Below, piece after piece: positions 35,246-45,847 of a stretch of 64,000 nt of DNA (positions are counted from its first letter, which is position 1; every line of letters starts with the position of its first letter). This DNA comes from Alicycliphilus denitrificans K601 (GTDB taxonomy: Bacteria > Pseudomonadota > Gammaproteobacteria > Burkholderiales > Burkholderiaceae_C). Made by a program: the position numbers and the translations under genes. Under the pieces are notes generated by a model that was given only the letters and a program-made list of their open reading frames with translations, did no database searches and was not told the DNA's origin. The stretch is taken from the NCBI RefSeq assembly GCF_000204645.1, contig NC_015422.1, positions 3,861,001 through 3,925,000 of the forward strand. Reading direction: 5' to 3'.

Positions 35246-37243
35246 TCAATTGTTCTGCGCCAATTGATCGAGGATCGCCGGATTCTCCAGCGTGCTGGTG
35301 TCCTGGGTGATGGCCTCGCCCTTGGCCAGGCTGCGCAGCAGGCGGCGCATGATCTTGCCGCTGCGGGTCTTGGGCAGGTTGTCGCCGAAGCGGATGTCCT
35401 TGGGCTTGGCGATGGGGCCGATTTCCTTGGCCACCCAGTTGCGCAGTTCGGCGGCGATCTGCTTGGCCTCCTCGCCCGTGGGGCGGGCGCGCTTGAGGAC
35501 GACGAAGGCGCAGATGGCCTCGCCCGTGAGGTCGTCGGGGCGGCCCACCACGGCGGCCTCGGCCACCAGGTCGGACTTGGCGACCAGGGCGGATTCGATT
35601 TCCATCGTTCCCATGCGGTGGCCCGAGACGTTGAGCACGTCGTCGATGCGGCCGGTGACGCGGAAGTAGGCAGTCTTGGCGTCGCGCACGGCGCCGTCGC
35701 CCGCAAGGTAGATCTTGCCGCCCATCTCCTCGGGGAAGTACGACTTCTTGAAGCGCTCGGGGTCGTTCCAGATGGTGCGGATCATCGAAGGCCAGGGCCG
35801 CTTGATGACCAGCATGCCGCCCGAGCCGTTGGGCACGTCCTTGCCGGTCTCATCGACGATGGCGGCGGCGATGCCGGGCAGCGGCAGCGTGCACGAGCCC
35901 GGCACCAGGGGCGTGGCGCCCGGCAGCGGGGTGATCAGGTGGCCGCCGTTCTCCGTCTGCCACCAGGTGTCCACGATGGGGCAGCGCTCGCCGCCTACGT
36001 TTTTGTAGTACCACATCCAGGCTTCGGGGTTGATGGGCTCGCCCACGCTGCCCAGGATGCGCAGGCTGGAGAGGTCCCAGTTCTTCGGGTGCACCTTCTC
36101 GTCGGAATCAGCCGCCTTGATGAGCGAGCGGATGGCCGTTGGCGCGGTATAGAAGATGCTGACCTTGTGGCGCTCGATCATCTGCCAGAAGCGCCCGGCG
36201 TTGGGGTAGGTGGGAATGCCCTCGAACATCACCTGGGTGCCGCCCGCGGCCAGCGGCCCGTAGGCGATGTAGGTGTGGCCCGTGACCCAGCCGATGTCGG
36301 CCGTGCACCAGAACACGTCGTCGGGGCGCAGGTCGAAGGTCCAGTCCATCGTCAGCTTGGCCCACAGCAGGTAGCCGCCCGTGGAATGCTGCACGCCCTT
36401 GGGCTTGCCCGTGGAGCCCGAGGTGTAGAGGATGAACAGCGGGTGCTCCGCCTCCACGGCCACCGGGACGCATTCGGTGCTCTGGCCCGCGAGGGCCTCG
36501 GCAAAGCTCTTGTCGCGCCCGTCCACGCGGTTCCAGGCGGTGGGGGTGCGCTCGTAGACCAGCACCGACTTGATGGACTCGCAGCCGCCCATGGCGATGC
36601 CCTCGTCCACGATGGCCTTGAGCGGCAGTTCCTTGCCGCCGCGCAGCTGGTAGTTGGCGGTGATCACGGCCACGGCGCCGGCGTCGATGATGCGCTCCTG
36701 CACTGCCTTGGCCGAGAAGCCGCCGAACACCACGCTGTGCGTGGCGCCGATGCGCGCGCAGGCCTGCATGGCCACCACGCCCTCGATGGTCATGGGCATG
36801 TAGATCAGGACGCGGTCGCCCTTCTTCACGCCCTGCGCCTTGAGCGCATTGGCGAACTGGGCCACGCGGGCGAGCAGCTCTTTGTAGGTGACCTTGGTGA
36901 CGGCGCCGTCGTCAGCCTCGAAGATGATGGCGGTCTTGCTCTCGACCGGCGTGCCCATGTGCCGGTCCAGGCAGTTGGCGCTGGCGTTGAGCTCGCCGTC
37001 GGCGAACCACTGGTAGAACGGCGCGTTGGACTCGTCCAGCGTCTTCGTGAAGGGCCTGGTCCACTGCAGGTTCTCGCGCGCAAGGCGGGCCCAGAAGCCC
37101 TCGAAGTCCTTGTCGGCCTCGGCGCACAGCGCCTCGTAGCCGGCCATGCCGGAGATGCGTGCCGTCTTCACCAGGCCCTCGGGCGGGGGAAACACACGGT
37201 TTTCGATCAGGACGGACTCGATCGCGGACGGGGAAGCACTCAT
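35246..37243 (-). CDS. acs: acetyl-CoA synthetase
   Basis: 665 residues (E. coli Acs 652). Makes acetyl-CoA from acetate, ATP and CoA. Adenylate-forming signature [19 protein letters not shown]-binding motif [18 protein letters not shown], hinge [15 protein letters not shown] and the regulatory/catalytic lysine in [19 protein letters not shown], the site acetylated in Acs enzymes. AAGGAGACAAATCC precedes ATG 37243. Single-gene unit with its own terminator. Confidence 0.97.
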   Translation of the reverse strand: MSASPSAIESVLIENRVFPPPEGLVKTARISGMAGYEALCAEADKDFEGFWARLARENLQWTRPFTKTLDESNAPFYQWFADGELNASANCLDRHMGTPVESKTAIIFEADDGAVTKVTYKELLARVAQFANALKAQGVKKGDRVLIYMPMTIEGVVAMQACARIGATHSVVFGGFSAKAVQERIIDAGAVAVITANYQLRGGKELPLKAIVDEGIAMGGCESIKSVLVYERTPTAWNRVDGRDKSFAEALAGQSTECVPVAVEAEHPLFILYTSGSTGKPKGVQHSTGGYLLWAKLTMDWTFDLRPDDVFWCTADIGWVTGHTYIAYGPLAAGGTQVMFEGIPTYPNAGRFWQMIERHKVSIFYTAPTAIRSLIKAADSDEKVHPKNWDLSSLRILGSVGEPINPEAWMWYYKNVGGERCPIVDTWWQTENGGHLITPLPGATPLVPGSCTLPLPGIAAAIVDETGKDVPNGSGGMLVIKRPWPSMIRTIWNDPERFKKSYFPEEMGGKIYLAGDGAVRDAKTAYFRVTGRIDDVLNVSGHRMGTMEIESALVAKSDLVAEAAVVGRPDDLTGEAICAFVVLKRARPTGEEAKQIAAELRNWVAKEIGPIAKPKDIRFGDNLPKTRSGKIMRRLLRSLAKGEAITQDTSTLENPAILDQLAQNN

Positions 37244-37412
37244 GGATTTGTCTCCTTACGCTAGAACGGATAAGCGGGCGGTACTTTCGGTGCTGCTACT
37301 TACAAGCCACTGACGCAGCCGGGACACACAGCTTACGCCAATGCCCGCCCTATGCGGCCGCCCCCGGCTTTCCGCTTCGCGCGCCTATAGCACATAGCGA
37401 AAAACCTTTCTT

Positions 37413-37441
37413 TTGACTTAAAAACAATCAATAAATACACT
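37413..37441 (+). promoter_or_regulatory. sigma-70-like promoter candidate in the acs-proV gap
   Basis: TTGACT (37413-37418) and TACACT (37436-37441) are separated by exactly 17 bases, in an AT-rich patch. Oriented towards proV, about 450 bp away, which implies a long leader RNA. Not tested; an unlabelled promoter for acs on the other strand would also have to lie in this gap. Confidence 0.45.
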
Positions 37442-37456
37442 AGCGCGGTGTTTGTA

Positions 37457-37471
37457 ACCTGCAACGCAGGT
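37457..37471. promoter_or_regulatory. inverted repeat ACCTGC-AAC-GCAGGT, possible operator
   Basis: Perfect six-base arms with a 3-base spacer, 16 bp downstream of the promoter-like -10 box, i.e. just inside the predicted transcript. Could be a repressor site or an RNA hairpin. Confidence 0.4.
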
Positions 37472-37896
37472 AATTCGCCCCTTGCCGGCATGTTCCGCCG
37501 CCGGGTGAATCACAGCGCCGGAAGCCTGCCCATGGTGGCGGCCGCCGGTGCAAAGGCCGAGGCTTTCGGCCCTGATGCCCTGGGTGTCCCAGCGCCGCGC
37601 GGCGCCATGGCACCCGCGTGATTGCGCAAGTCCTCCAACCGACCTCTTGCGCCGCGCACCCAGGCCCTTGCGCACTCCTTTCCACGCGTGCCATTCGGGC
37701 CGATCTGGTCACTTTCCGTGTCCGCCCTCTTCCCGGTCCTGCCGACCGCGCGTGTCCATTGCGGACGGGCGCCCCCCGGCGGGGCCGCCGCATCGGGGTC
37801 GCGTGCATTGCGCAGTATTTCGGCCTTCGTGCCCCTGCCGCCATTGGTGCGGCCGGGGCTGGCTCAACCCGTCTCGACCGAGGAAGGACCCCGACA
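37472..37896 (+). other. gene-free leader upstream of proV
   Basis: No convincing gene in about 425 bp. It holds a second inverted repeat (GCGCAAG 37624-37630 and CTTGCGC 37646-37652, 15-base loop), several GC-rich self-complementary stretches, and a 44-codon open frame from ATG 37490 to about 37621 without a ribosome site. The frame of proV stays open upstream to 37618, but AGGAAGG before GTG 37897 and the family N-terminus place the start there. Looks like a structured 5' untranslated region; no known riboswitch was recognised. Confidence 0.4.
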
Positions 37897-39201
37897 GTGG
37901 CCAAGCAAATCATCATCGACCATGTGTTCAAGGTCTTCGGCGACGCGCCGCAAGAGGCGCTGCGCCTGGTGCAGCAGGGCCTGAGCAAGCAGGAGATCCT
38001 GGAGCGCACGGGCCACTCGATCGGCGTGTTCGACGCCAGCTTCACCATCGAGACCGGCGAGATCTTCGTCGTCATGGGCCTGTCGGGCTCGGGCAAGTCC
38101 ACGCTGGTGCGCATGCTCAACCGCCTGATAGCGCCCACCAGCGGCCGCATCCTGGTCGACGGCCAGGACATCAACGAGCTGAGCCAGCGCCAACTGCGCG
38201 CCCTGCGCCGCAAGGACATCTCCATGGTGTTCCAGTCGTTCGCCCTCATGCCCCACATGACCGTGCTGGACAACACGGCCTTCGGCCTGGAGCTGGCGGG
38301 CATGGACAAGGCCGGGCGCCAGCAGGCGGCACAGGAGGCGCTGGAGCAGGTCGGCCTGGCCGGCTGGGGCGCCAGCTACCCCGACGAGCTCTCGGGCGGC
38401 ATGCAGCAGCGCGTGGGCCTGGCGCGCGCGCTGGCGGCCGACCCGTCCATCCTGCTCATGGACGAGGCCTTCTCGGCGCTGGACCCCATCATCCGCACCG
38501 AGATGCAGTCCGAGCTGCTGCGTCTGCAGCAGGTCAAGCGGCGCACCATCGTCTTCATCTCGCACGACCTGGACGAGGCCATGCGCATCGGCGACCGCAT
38601 CGCCATCATGAAGGACGGCCACGTGGTGCAGGTTGGCACGCCCGACGAGATCCTGCGCGAACCGGCCAACGACTACGTGCGCGACTTCGTGCGCGGCGTG
38701 GACGCAGCCGCCGTCTTCAAGGCGCGCGACATCGCGCGCCAAGCCTTCACCATGGTGTCCGAGCGCAGCGACCGGGGCTGCCGCGCCGCGCTGCGCCTGC
38801 TGGAGGACTCGGACCACGAGTACGCCTACGTGCTCTCCAGCCGCAAGCGTTTCCTGGGCGTGGTGTCCTCGCAGTCGCTGCGCCGCGCCCTGCACGGCCA
38901 CCATGGCCCGCTGGGGCTGCAGCACGCCTTCCTGGACGACGCGCCCACGCTGGCCGCGGACACGCCGGTGGCCGAACTCTTCGGCCCCATGGCCAGCGCC
39001 CCCTGCCCGCTTCCCGTGATGGACGGCGACGGGCGCTTCCTGGGCGTGGTCAGCCGCACCACGCTGATGCGCTTCCTGGACCGCGACACGCCACCCGTGC
39101 CGCCGCCGCAGGCCGAGCTTCCCCCCGTCCAGCTCGACCGCCAGCCCCCCCACGACGGCGCCGCACCCGCCGCCCGAATTGAAGGAGATGCCACCGCATG
39201 A
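37897..39201 (+). CDS. proV: glycine betaine/proline ABC transporter ATP-binding protein
   Basis: 434 residues from GTG 37897 (AGGAAGG upstream). ABC ATPase with Walker [10 protein letters not shown], signature [14 protein letters not shown], Walker [14 protein letters not shown] and the ProV-specific N-terminal segment [20 protein letters not shown]. Two C-terminal CBS domains follow (about 280-400), the ionic-strength sensor region in OpuA-type importers. First gene of proVWX; takes up glycine betaine/proline as osmoprotectants. Ends ATGA-overlapping proW. Confidence 0.95.
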   Translation: MAKQIIIDHVFKVFGDAPQEALRLVQQGLSKQEILERTGHSIGVFDASFTIETGEIFVVMGLSGSGKSTLVRMLNRLIAPTSGRILVDGQDINELSQRQLRALRRKDISMVFQSFALMPHMTVLDNTAFGLELAGMDKAGRQQAAQEALEQVGLAGWGASYPDELSGGMQQRVGLARALAADPSILLMDEAFSALDPIIRTEMQSELLRLQQVKRRTIVFISHDLDEAMRIGDRIAIMKDGHVVQVGTPDEILREPANDYVRDFVRGVDAAAVFKARDIARQAFTMVSERSDRGCRAALRLLEDSDHEYAYVLSSRKRFLGVVSSQSLRRALHGHHGPLGLQHAFLDDAPTLAADTPVAELFGPMASAPCPLPVMDGDGRFLGVVSRTTLMRFLDRDTPPVPPPQAELPPVQLDRQPPHDGAAPAARIEGDATA

Positions 39202-40310
39202 ACGAGAACAACAACGACACTCCCGCCGGCCTGGATGACCCCTGGGCCGCCGCCAGCTCCGCCGCGGACGGCCCCGCCACGGGCAGCGCAGATCCCTGGG
39301 GCGCGGGCACCGCCGACCCGGCGCAGTCCGCCCCCGACTGGCTGTCGAGCCCGTCGGCAAGCCCCGCGCCCGCCGACGCCGATGCGGGCGGCCTGCAAGC
39401 CCTATGGCACCAGATCAGCACCGACGGCCTGCCCGTGCAGGGCTGGATCAACGACGGCCTGCACTGGGCGGTGGAGAACTTCCGCCCCTTCTTCCAGTCC
39501 GTGCGCGCGCCCATCGACGCGACGCTCAGCGGCGTCACCGACGCCCTGCTCGCCCTGCCCTGGCCGGTGATGCTGCTGCTCATCTCCCTGCTGGCCTGGC
39601 AGTTCGCCGGGCGCATGCTGGCGCTGGCCACGGCCGTATCGCTGGGCGTCGTGGTGCTGCTGGGCATCTGGCCCGACGCCATGGTCACGCTGGCGCTGGT
39701 GCTCACCTCGCTGCTGTTCTGCGTGGTGCTCGGCCTGCCCCTGGGCATCGTGCTGGCCGCCAGCGACCGCGCCCAGCGCTTCACGCGGCCGCTGCTGGAC
39801 GCGATGCAGACCACGCCGGCCTTCGTCTACCTGGTGCCGGTGGTGATGCTGTTCGGCATCGGCAACGTGCCCGGCGTCATCGTGACCATCGTGTTCGCGC
39901 TGCCGCCCCTGGTGCGCCTGACCAACCTGGGGCTGCGCCAGGTGCGCCCGGACCTGATCGAGGCCAGCCGCGCCTACGGCGCCTCGCCCTGGCAGCTCTT
40001 GTGGAAGGTGCAGCTGCCGCTGGCCCTGCCCTCGATCATGGCCGGCATCAACCAGGCGCTGATGCTGAGCCTGTCGATGGTGGTCATCGCCTCGATGATC
40101 GCCGTGGGCGGCCTGGGCCAGATGGTGCTGCGCGGCATAGGCCGGCTGGACATGGGCCTGGCCAGCATCGGCGGCCTGGGCATCGTGCTGCTGGCCGTCG
40201 TGCTCGACCGCATCACCCAGGCCATGGGGGCGCCGCGCCGCGGCGGCCAGCGCTGGTGGCACACCGGCCCGCTGGGCCTGCTGTTCGGCAGGCTGCGCCA
40301 GAAGTCCTGA
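39198..40310 (+). CDS. proW: glycine betaine/proline ABC transporter permease
   Basis: 370 residues. A long hydrophilic N-terminal tail of about 70 residues rich in Ala, Pro and Asp, then the ProW amphipathic segment ([16 protein letters not shown]) and about six membrane spans with the EAA loop ([20 protein letters not shown]). Inner-membrane channel of ProVWX. ATG 39198 overlaps the proV stop. E. coli ProW also has an extended N-terminus. Confidence 0.95.
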   Translation: MNENNNDTPAGLDDPWAAASSAADGPATGSADPWGAGTADPAQSAPDWLSSPSASPAPADADAGGLQALWHQISTDGLPVQGWINDGLHWAVENFRPFFQSVRAPIDATLSGVTDALLALPWPVMLLLISLLAWQFAGRMLALATAVSLGVVVLLGIWPDAMVTLALVLTSLLFCVVLGLPLGIVLAASDRAQRFTRPLLDAMQTTPAFVYLVPVVMLFGIGNVPGVIVTIVFALPPLVRLTNLGLRQVRPDLIEASRAYGASPWQLLWKVQLPLALPSIMAGINQALMLSLSMVVIASMIAVGGLGQMVLRGIGRLDMGLASIGGLGIVLLAVVLDRITQAMGAPRRGGQRWWHTGPLGLLFGRLRQKS

Positions 40311-40312
40311 AA

Positions 40313-40370
40313 CCATAGCTGATGGCGCTTTCCACACAAGGACTGGCGGCCGATTTAACCAATTTTTTCA
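40313..40370 (+). repeat. dispersed repeat, copy 8 (intergenic, proW - proX)
   Basis: CCATAGCTGATGGCGCTTTC, CACACAAGGACTGGCGGCC, GATTTAACCAATTTTTT: the ATAGCTG, GCGCTT and GGCC blocks in standard order. It fills the 75-bp space between proW and proX and may contribute a hairpin that adjusts expression of the binding protein. Confidence 0.65.
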
Positions 40371-40385
40371 CCACGGAGACTCGCC

Positions 40386-41396
40386 ATGACATTCGCATGC
40401 AAGACCCTGCGCCCGCTGCTGGCCGCCACCGGCCTGGCCCTGCTGGGCCTGACCGCCCAGGCCGCCGACCTGCCCGGCAAGGGCATCACGGTGCAGCCGC
40501 TCAAGAGCTCGATCGCCGAGGAGACCTTCCAGACCCTGCTGGTCATGAAGGCCCTGCAGAAGCTCGGCTACGAGGTGCAGCCCATCAAGGAAGTGGAGTA
40601 CCCCACGGCCCACATCGCCATCGCCAACGGCGACGCCACCTTCATGGCCGACCACTGGAACCCGCTGCACGCCGACTACTACAAGAACGCCGGCGGCGAC
40701 GCCAAGCTCTACCGCAAGGGCATCTTCTCGGCCAACGCCGCCCAGGGCTACCTGATCGACAAGAAGACCGCCGACCAATACAAGATCACCAACATCGCGC
40801 AATTCAAGGACCCCAAGATCGCCGCGTTGTTCGACAGCAACGGCGACGGCAAGGCCGACCTGACCGGCTGCAACCCCGGCTGGGGCTGCGAGGCGGTCAT
40901 CGAGCACCAGCTGGACGCCTACCAGCTGCGCGGCACCGTCACGCACAACCAGGGCTCGTACTCGGCGCTGATCGCCGACACCATCACCCGCTATCGCGCG
41001 GGCAAGCCGGTCTTCTACTACACCTGGACGCCCTACTGGGTCAGCAACGAGCTGAAGCCGGGCAAGGATGTGGTCTGGCTGGAGGTGCCGTTCTCCTCGC
41101 TGCCCGGCGAGCAGAAGGGCATGGACACCAAGCTGCCCAACGACAAGAACTACGGCTTCGTGGTGAACAACCAGCAGATCGTGGCCAACAAGGCCTGGGC
41201 CGAGAAGAACCCCGCCGCCGCCAGGCTGTTCGAGGTGATGCAGCTGTCCGTGGCCGACATCAACGCCCAGAACCACCTGATGAGCCAGGGCCAGAACAAG
41301 AACGCCGACATCGAGCGCCATGCGAACGGCTGGATCGCGGCGCACCGCAAGACCTTTGACGGCTGGATCGAGCAGGCCCTCGCCGCAGCGCGCTGA
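40386..41396 (+). CDS. proX: glycine betaine/proline-binding periplasmic protein
   Basis: 336 residues with signal peptide ([20 protein letters not shown], cleavage after AQA). Mature protein has the ProX fold: [14 protein letters not shown] with the ligand-binding Trp, and the CNPGWGCE cysteine pair conserved in E. coli ProX. CGGAGA precedes the ATG. Delivers glycine betaine or proline betaine to ProVW. Confidence 0.95.
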   Translation: MTFACKTLRPLLAATGLALLGLTAQAADLPGKGITVQPLKSSIAEETFQTLLVMKALQKLGYEVQPIKEVEYPTAHIAIANGDATFMADHWNPLHADYYKNAGGDAKLYRKGIFSANAAQGYLIDKKTADQYKITNIAQFKDPKIAALFDSNGDGKADLTGCNPGWGCEAVIEHQLDAYQLRGTVTHNQGSYSALIADTITRYRAGKPVFYYTWTPYWVSNELKPGKDVVWLEVPFSSLPGEQKGMDTKLPNDKNYGFVVNNQQIVANKAWAEKNPAAARLFEVMQLSVADINAQNHLMSQGQNKNADIERHANGWIAAHRKTFDGWIEQALAAAR

Positions 41397-41582
41397 TCCG
41401 GGCCCAAGCGGCGGCATGGAAACATGGCCGCGGCGCGCTGCCGACGAACGCCTCCGGCCATGGATACAGTAGTTGACAATGCGCGCGCGGCGCGCCGCGG
41501 ATAGCATGGATATCGTCTTTGCGCACCAGGCATGCAGTTCTAGAATGAACTTTTTAGCAGCGCCTTCCGTCCTGCCAGACCC

Positions 41583-42365
41583 ATGCATGCATCCCCGCGC
41601 CCCAGTGCCGATCCACCGCTCCAGCGTCCCCTGCTGAGCGCGCAGGAGCGTGAGGCTATCGACCAAAGCCCCTGGTTCTCGTCGCTCCCCCCGTCGCTGC
41701 GCCATGACATCTTCCGCCTGGGCCACGTCACGCGCTACGCACATGGCGACTTGATCGCCAAGCAGGGCCAGCCCATACGCAACTGGTTTGCCTGCGCCAG
41801 CGGCGCGCTGCGCTTTCGCCGCACCACGACCGCGGGCCGGCGGGTCACCCTGGCCTACGTGGAGCCCGGGATCTGGGTGGGCGAGGCGGAGGTGCTCTAC
41901 GGCCGCCCCTGCACCTACGACGCGCACGCCCACGGCAATACCACGCTGCTGAGCGTGCCCGAGGCCGCCCTGCGCGCGCTGCTGCAGCAGCACCCCTCGT
42001 TCGGCCAGTCCCTGCTCACCCTGCAGGCGCACAGCATGCGCTCGCTGTACCTGATGATGGAAGACGTGGCCACCATGCCGCTGCGCGCGCGCCTGACCAA
42101 GCAGCTGCTGCACCTGCAGGAGCGCTTCGGCCCGCACCACGTGGCGCCGGGGGAAAGCCGCCCCCTGGGCCTGTCGCTGGCGCAGGACGAGCTGGCCGGC
42201 CTGCTCGGCGGTTCGCGCCAGCGCGTGAACGTCGAGCTCAAATGGCTGGAGCGCCAGGGCCTGATCAGCGTGCGCCCGCGCGGCATAGAGCTGCACGACG
42301 TGCAGGGCCTGCAGGCGCTGGTGGCCCAGGCCGCGGCCGCCGCCCAAGGCAAGCCCGACGGCTGA
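41583..42365 (+). CDS. Crp/Fnr-family transcriptional regulator
   Basis: 260 residues. N-terminal cyclic-nucleotide-binding-like barrel (YAHGDLIAKQGQPIRNWFAC to YVEPGIWVGEAEVLYGRP), dimer helix, and a C-terminal winged helix-turn-helix (LAQDELAGLLGGSRQRVNVE). The N-terminal cysteine cluster of FNR is absent, and the cAMP-binding Arg-Ser pattern of CRP is not evident, so the signal is unknown. Convergent with fumC; the two stop codons abut (TGATCA region 42363-42368). Confidence 0.9.
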   Translation: MHASPRPSADPPLQRPLLSAQEREAIDQSPWFSSLPPSLRHDIFRLGHVTRYAHGDLIAKQGQPIRNWFACASGALRFRRTTTAGRRVTLAYVEPGIWVGEAEVLYGRPCTYDAHAHGNTTLLSVPEAALRALLQQHPSFGQSLLTLQAHSMRSLYLMMEDVATMPLRARLTKQLLHLQERFGPHHVAPGESRPLGLSLAQDELAGLLGGSRQRVNVELKWLERQGLISVRPRGIELHDVQGLQALVAQAAAAAQGKPDG

Positions 42366-43751
42366 TCAGCGCCCGACCATGTTCTCGGGCACCACCCACT
42401 GGTCGAACTGCTCGGCCGTCACGTAGCCCGAGGCGATGGCCGCCTCGCGCAGGCTGGTGCCCTCCTTGTGGCCCTTCTTGGCGATGTAGGCGGCCTTGTC
42501 GTAGCCGATGTGCGGGTTCAGCGCGGTCACCAGCATCAGCGACTGCTGGACGAGGTAGCCGATGCGCTCGCGGTTGGGCTCGATGCCCACGGCGCAGTTG
42601 TTGTTGAAACTGATGATGCCGTCGGCCAGCAGGCGCACGCTCTGCAGGAAGTTGTGCGCCACCACGGGGCGGAACACGTTGAGCTCGAAGTTGCCCGACA
42701 TGCCGCCGATGTTGATCGCCACGTCGTTGCCCATGACCTGCGCAGCCAGCATGGTGACGGCCTCGCTCTGCGTGGGGTTGACCTTGCCGGGCATGATGGA
42801 CGAGCCGGGCTCGTTCTCGGGGATGGTGATCTCGCCGATGCCGCTGCGCGGCCCGCTGGCGAGCCAGCGCACGTCGTTGGCGATCTTGTTCATGCTGGCC
42901 GCCAGGGTCTTGAGCGCGCCGTGGGCGTGCACCAGCGCGTCCTGCGAGGCCAGCGACTCGAACTTGTTGGGCGAGGTGACGAAGGGCAGGCAGGTGATGG
43001 CGGCCAGCTCCCTGGCCACGCCCTCGGCGTAGCCCTTGGGCGCGTTCAGGCCCGTGCCCACGGCGGTGCCGCCCAGCGCCAGCTCGTACAGGTGCGGCAG
43101 CGCGTCCTTCACGTGCCTGGCGCCGTGCTCGAGTTGCGCGACCCAGCCCGAAATCTCCTGGCCCAGCGTGAGCGGCGTGGCGTCCTGCAGGTGGGTGCGG
43201 CCGATCTTCACGATGCCGTCGAAGTCCTTCGCCTTCTGCGCCAGGGTCTTGCGCAGGACTTCGATGGCGGGCAACAGCTTGTGGGTAAGCGCATCCACGG
43301 CCGCCACGTGCGCGGCGGTGGGGAACACGTCGTTGGACGACTGGCTCTTGTTCACGTCGTCGTTGGGGTGCACCAGGCGGGCCTCGCCGCGCTCGCCGCC
43401 CAGCAGTTCGCTCGCGCGGTTGGCGATGACCTCGTTGAGGTTCATGTTGGTCTGCGTGCCGGAGCCGGTCTGCCAGACCACGAGCGGGAATTCATCCGGA
43501 TGCCTGCCGTCGATCACCTCCTGCGCGGCTGCGACGATGGCGTCCTTCTTCTTCGCGTCGAGCAGGCCCAGCGCGTGGTTGACGGTGGCCGAGGCACGCT
43601 TGACCTGCGCCAGCGCCTTGATGATCTCGCGCGGCTGGCGCTCGCCAGAGATGTCGAAGTTCTGCAGCGAGCGCTGCGTCTGCGCGCCCCAGAGCCTGCC
43701 GGCGGGGACTTCGATGGGGCCGAAAGTGTCGCGTTCGATGCGTGTGGTCAT
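42366..43751 (-). CDS. fumC: class II fumarate hydratase
   Basis: 461 residues from ATG 43751 ([16 protein letters not shown]). Interconverts fumarate and malate without an iron-sulfur cluster. Conserved blocks: [57 protein letters not shown] and the signature [15 protein letters not shown]. Divergent from the class I fumarase gene 168 bp away, so both isoenzymes are encoded side by side. Confidence 0.97.
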   Translation of the reverse strand: MTTRIERDTFGPIEVPAGRLWGAQTQRSLQNFDISGERQPREIIKALAQVKRASATVNHALGLLDAKKKDAIVAAAQEVIDGRHPDEFPLVVWQTGSGTQTNMNLNEVIANRASELLGGERGEARLVHPNDDVNKSQSSNDVFPTAAHVAAVDALTHKLLPAIEVLRKTLAQKAKDFDGIVKIGRTHLQDATPLTLGQEISGWVAQLEHGARHVKDALPHLYELALGGTAVGTGLNAPKGYAEGVARELAAITCLPFVTSPNKFESLASQDALVHAHGALKTLAASMNKIANDVRWLASGPRSGIGEITIPENEPGSSIMPGKVNPTQSEAVTMLAAQVMGNDVAINIGGMSGNFELNVFRPVVAHNFLQSVRLLADGIISFNNNCAVGIEPNRERIGYLVQQSLMLVTALNPHIGYDKAAYIAKKGHKEGTSLREAAIASGYVTAEQFDQWVVPENMVGR

Positions 43752-43919
43752 GGTGGTGCAGCAGTAAAAGGAGTGGAGGAATGCGGGCAACCGGCAAGCA
43801 TACCCGCAGATGAAAACCATTCTCATCGACGGGGCGGCAAGCACCGCCGGGCTTCAGCCCCGTGCAAGGCGGGCGGCGATAATCCCGGGGTTCGCTTTCT
43901 TACTACAACACACCCCACC

Positions 43920-45479
43920 ATGACCACCACCATCCGGTACGACGACCTCGTGGAGTCCGTCGCTGCAGCGCTGCAGTACATCTCCTACTACCACCCCGCC
44001 GACTACATCGCCCACCTGGCCCGCGCCTACGAGCGCGAGCAGAGCCCCGCCGCCAAGGACGCGATGGCGCAGATCCTCACCAACAGCAAGATGAGCGCCA
44101 CGGGCCACCGCCCGATCTGCCAGGACACGGGCATCGTCAACGTATTCCTGAAGCTGGGCATGGACGTGCGCTTCGAGGGCTTCGCCGCCGACCAGGGCCT
44201 GGAAGACGCCATCAACGAAGGCGTGCGACGCGGCTACAACCACCCGGACAACACGCTGCGCGCATCGGTCGTCGCCGACCCGCACTTCGCGCGCAAGAAC
44301 ACCAGGGACAACACGCCCGCCGTCATCAACGTGCAGATCGTGCCCGGCGACAAGCTCGACGTGACCGTGGCCGCCAAGGGCGGCGGCAGCGAGAACAAGT
44401 CCAAGATGATCATGATGAACCCCAGCGACAACCTGGTGGACTGGGTGCTGAAGACCGTGCCCACCATGGGCGCCGGCTGGTGCCCGCCGGGCATGCTGGG
44501 CATAGGCATCGGCGGCACGGCGGAAAAGGCCGTGCTGCTGGCCAAGGAAAGCCTGATGGAAGACCTGGACATGTACGAGCTGCAGGCCAAGGCCGCCAAG
44601 GGCGAGAAGCTCACCCAGGTCGAGGAGCTGCGCCTGGAGCTGTACGAGAAGGTCAATGCCCTGGGGATAGGCGCGCAGGGCCTGGGCGGCCTGTCCACGG
44701 TGCTCGACATCAAGATCAAGATGTACCCCACGCACGCCGCCAGCAAGCCCGTGGCCATGATCCCCAACTGCGCCGCCACGCGCCACGCCCACTTCGTCAT
44801 GGACGGCAGCGGCCCCGTGTACCTGGAGGCGCCCAGCCTCGACCTGTGGCCCAAGATCGACTGGGAGCCCGACTACAACAAGTCCAAGCGCGTCGACCTG
44901 AACACCCTCACTTCGGCCGAAGTGGCGAGCTGGAAGCCCGGCGACACGCTGCTGCTCAACGGCAAGATGCTCACCGGCCGCGACGCCGCGCACAAGCGCA
45001 TCCAGGACATGCTGGCCAAGGGCGAGGAGCTGCCCGTGGACTTCACCAACCGCGTCATCTACTACGTGGGCCCCGTGGACCCCGTGCGTGACGAGGCCGT
45101 GGGCCCCGCAGGCCCGACCACCGCCACGCGCATGGACAAGTTCACCGACATGATGCTGGAGAAGACCGGCCTCATCGCCATGATCGGCAAGGCCGAGCGC
45201 GGCCCCGTCGCCATCGAGAGCATCAAGCGCCACAAGAGCGCCTACCTGATGGCCGTGGGCGGCGCCGCCTACCTGGTCAGCAAGGCCATCAAGGCCGCCA
45301 AGGTGGTGGGCTTCGAGGACCTGGGCATGGAAGCCATCTACGAATTCGACGTGGTGGACATGCCCGTCACCGTGGCCGTGGACGCGGGCGGCACCAGCGC
45401 CCACATCACCGGCCCGGCCGAATGGCAGAAGCGCATCGCCACGGGGGAATTCAAGGGCATCGAGGTGGCTTCGGCATAA
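43920..45479 (+). CDS. class I fumarate hydratase (4Fe-4S)
   Basis: 519 residues from ATG 43920. Single-chain class I fumarase (fumA/fumB type; tartrate dehydratase relatives have the two halves split). Cluster cysteines in ICQDTG, GWCPPG and PNCAATRH. The N-terminal alpha domain ([20 protein letters not shown]) and C-terminal beta domain ([18 protein letters not shown]) are complete. Oxygen-sensitive counterpart of the stable FumC encoded divergently. Followed by a strong terminator. Confidence 0.95.
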   Translation: MTTTIRYDDLVESVAAALQYISYYHPADYIAHLARAYEREQSPAAKDAMAQILTNSKMSATGHRPICQDTGIVNVFLKLGMDVRFEGFAADQGLEDAINEGVRRGYNHPDNTLRASVVADPHFARKNTRDNTPAVINVQIVPGDKLDVTVAAKGGGSENKSKMIMMNPSDNLVDWVLKTVPTMGAGWCPPGMLGIGIGGTAEKAVLLAKESLMEDLDMYELQAKAAKGEKLTQVEELRLELYEKVNALGIGAQGLGGLSTVLDIKIKMYPTHAASKPVAMIPNCAATRHAHFVMDGSGPVYLEAPSLDLWPKIDWEPDYNKSKRVDLNTLTSAEVASWKPGDTLLLNGKMLTGRDAAHKRIQDMLAKGEELPVDFTNRVIYYVGPVDPVRDEAVGPAGPTTATRMDKFTDMMLEKTGLIAMIGKAERGPVAIESIKRHKSAYLMAVGGAAYLVSKAIKAAKVVGFEDLGMEAIYEFDVVDMPVTVAVDAGGTSAHITGPAEWQKRIATGEFKGIEVASA

Positions 45480-45505
45480 GCGCGCCGCCGCCCGGACATG
45501 AAAAC

Positions 45506-45529
45506 AAAACCGCCTTCGGGCGGTTTTTT
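45506..45529 (+). terminator. rho-independent terminator after class I fumarase
   Basis: Nine-base-pair stem AAAACCGCC / GGCGGTTTT closed by a TTCG tetraloop, then T-run; 27 bp after the stop codon. Confidence 0.93.
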
Positions 45530-45569
45530 CTTGGCCTCCGCGCGCCACTGGAGGAGGGCTTTCCAACGC

Positions 45570-45838
45570 CACGCTTTTTGCATAGCCTGTTGGCCTGCGC
45601 GGCAACCACGCCCAAGGTGTGGCCCAGCAGGTTCCGGCCCACGGGGCCGCTGAACCCCAGCGCCTATGCCCACAACCCGCAGAAGCTGGCCAACGAGGTG
45701 CACGGCAGGCGCATGGGCAATACCGCGCCGGGCGACGGCTTCGCCTACCGCGGGCGCGGCCTGCTGCAGCTGACGGGCAAGGACAGCCTGGCCGAGCGCA
45801 AGGAGTGGCTCAGGCGCACCAGGGCCGCGTGGCCTTGA
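45570..45838 (+). pseudogene. remnant of a GH19 chitinase/endolysin-like gene
   Basis: From about 45653 the frame reads [20 protein letters not shown] then [20 protein letters not shown] and TGKD, a good match to the GH19 core (motif YRGRGLIQLTGR). The usual upstream catalytic glutamates and the downstream domain are missing; the frame is short, ends at TGA 45838 after unrelated residues, and has no start or ribosome site (it begins inside the preceding terminator). Probably a decayed lysozyme or prophage-derived fragment; not expected to be active. Confidence 0.6.
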
Positions 45839-45847
45839 CGGGGCGGG

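Noticed and set aside
37472..37622. Possible cobalamin or c-di-AMP riboswitch because of GGGTGAATC near 37505
   Set aside because: The other core elements (the cobalamin box GCCACTG, or the paired GGGGAACC and CCGTCAGCTAACC segments of the ydaO type) are not present in order; only a short chance match.
41473..41506. TTGACA followed by GC-rich spacer and ATAGCA upstream of the Crp/Fnr gene as a promoter
   Set aside because: The spacing to the ATAGCA box is about 22 bases, too long for a sigma-70 promoter; no other support.
42468..43919. Upstream extension of the class I fumarase frame across fumC
   Set aside because: Antisense to fumC; the real fumarase begins at ATG 43920 with the expected N-terminus [15 protein letters not shown].
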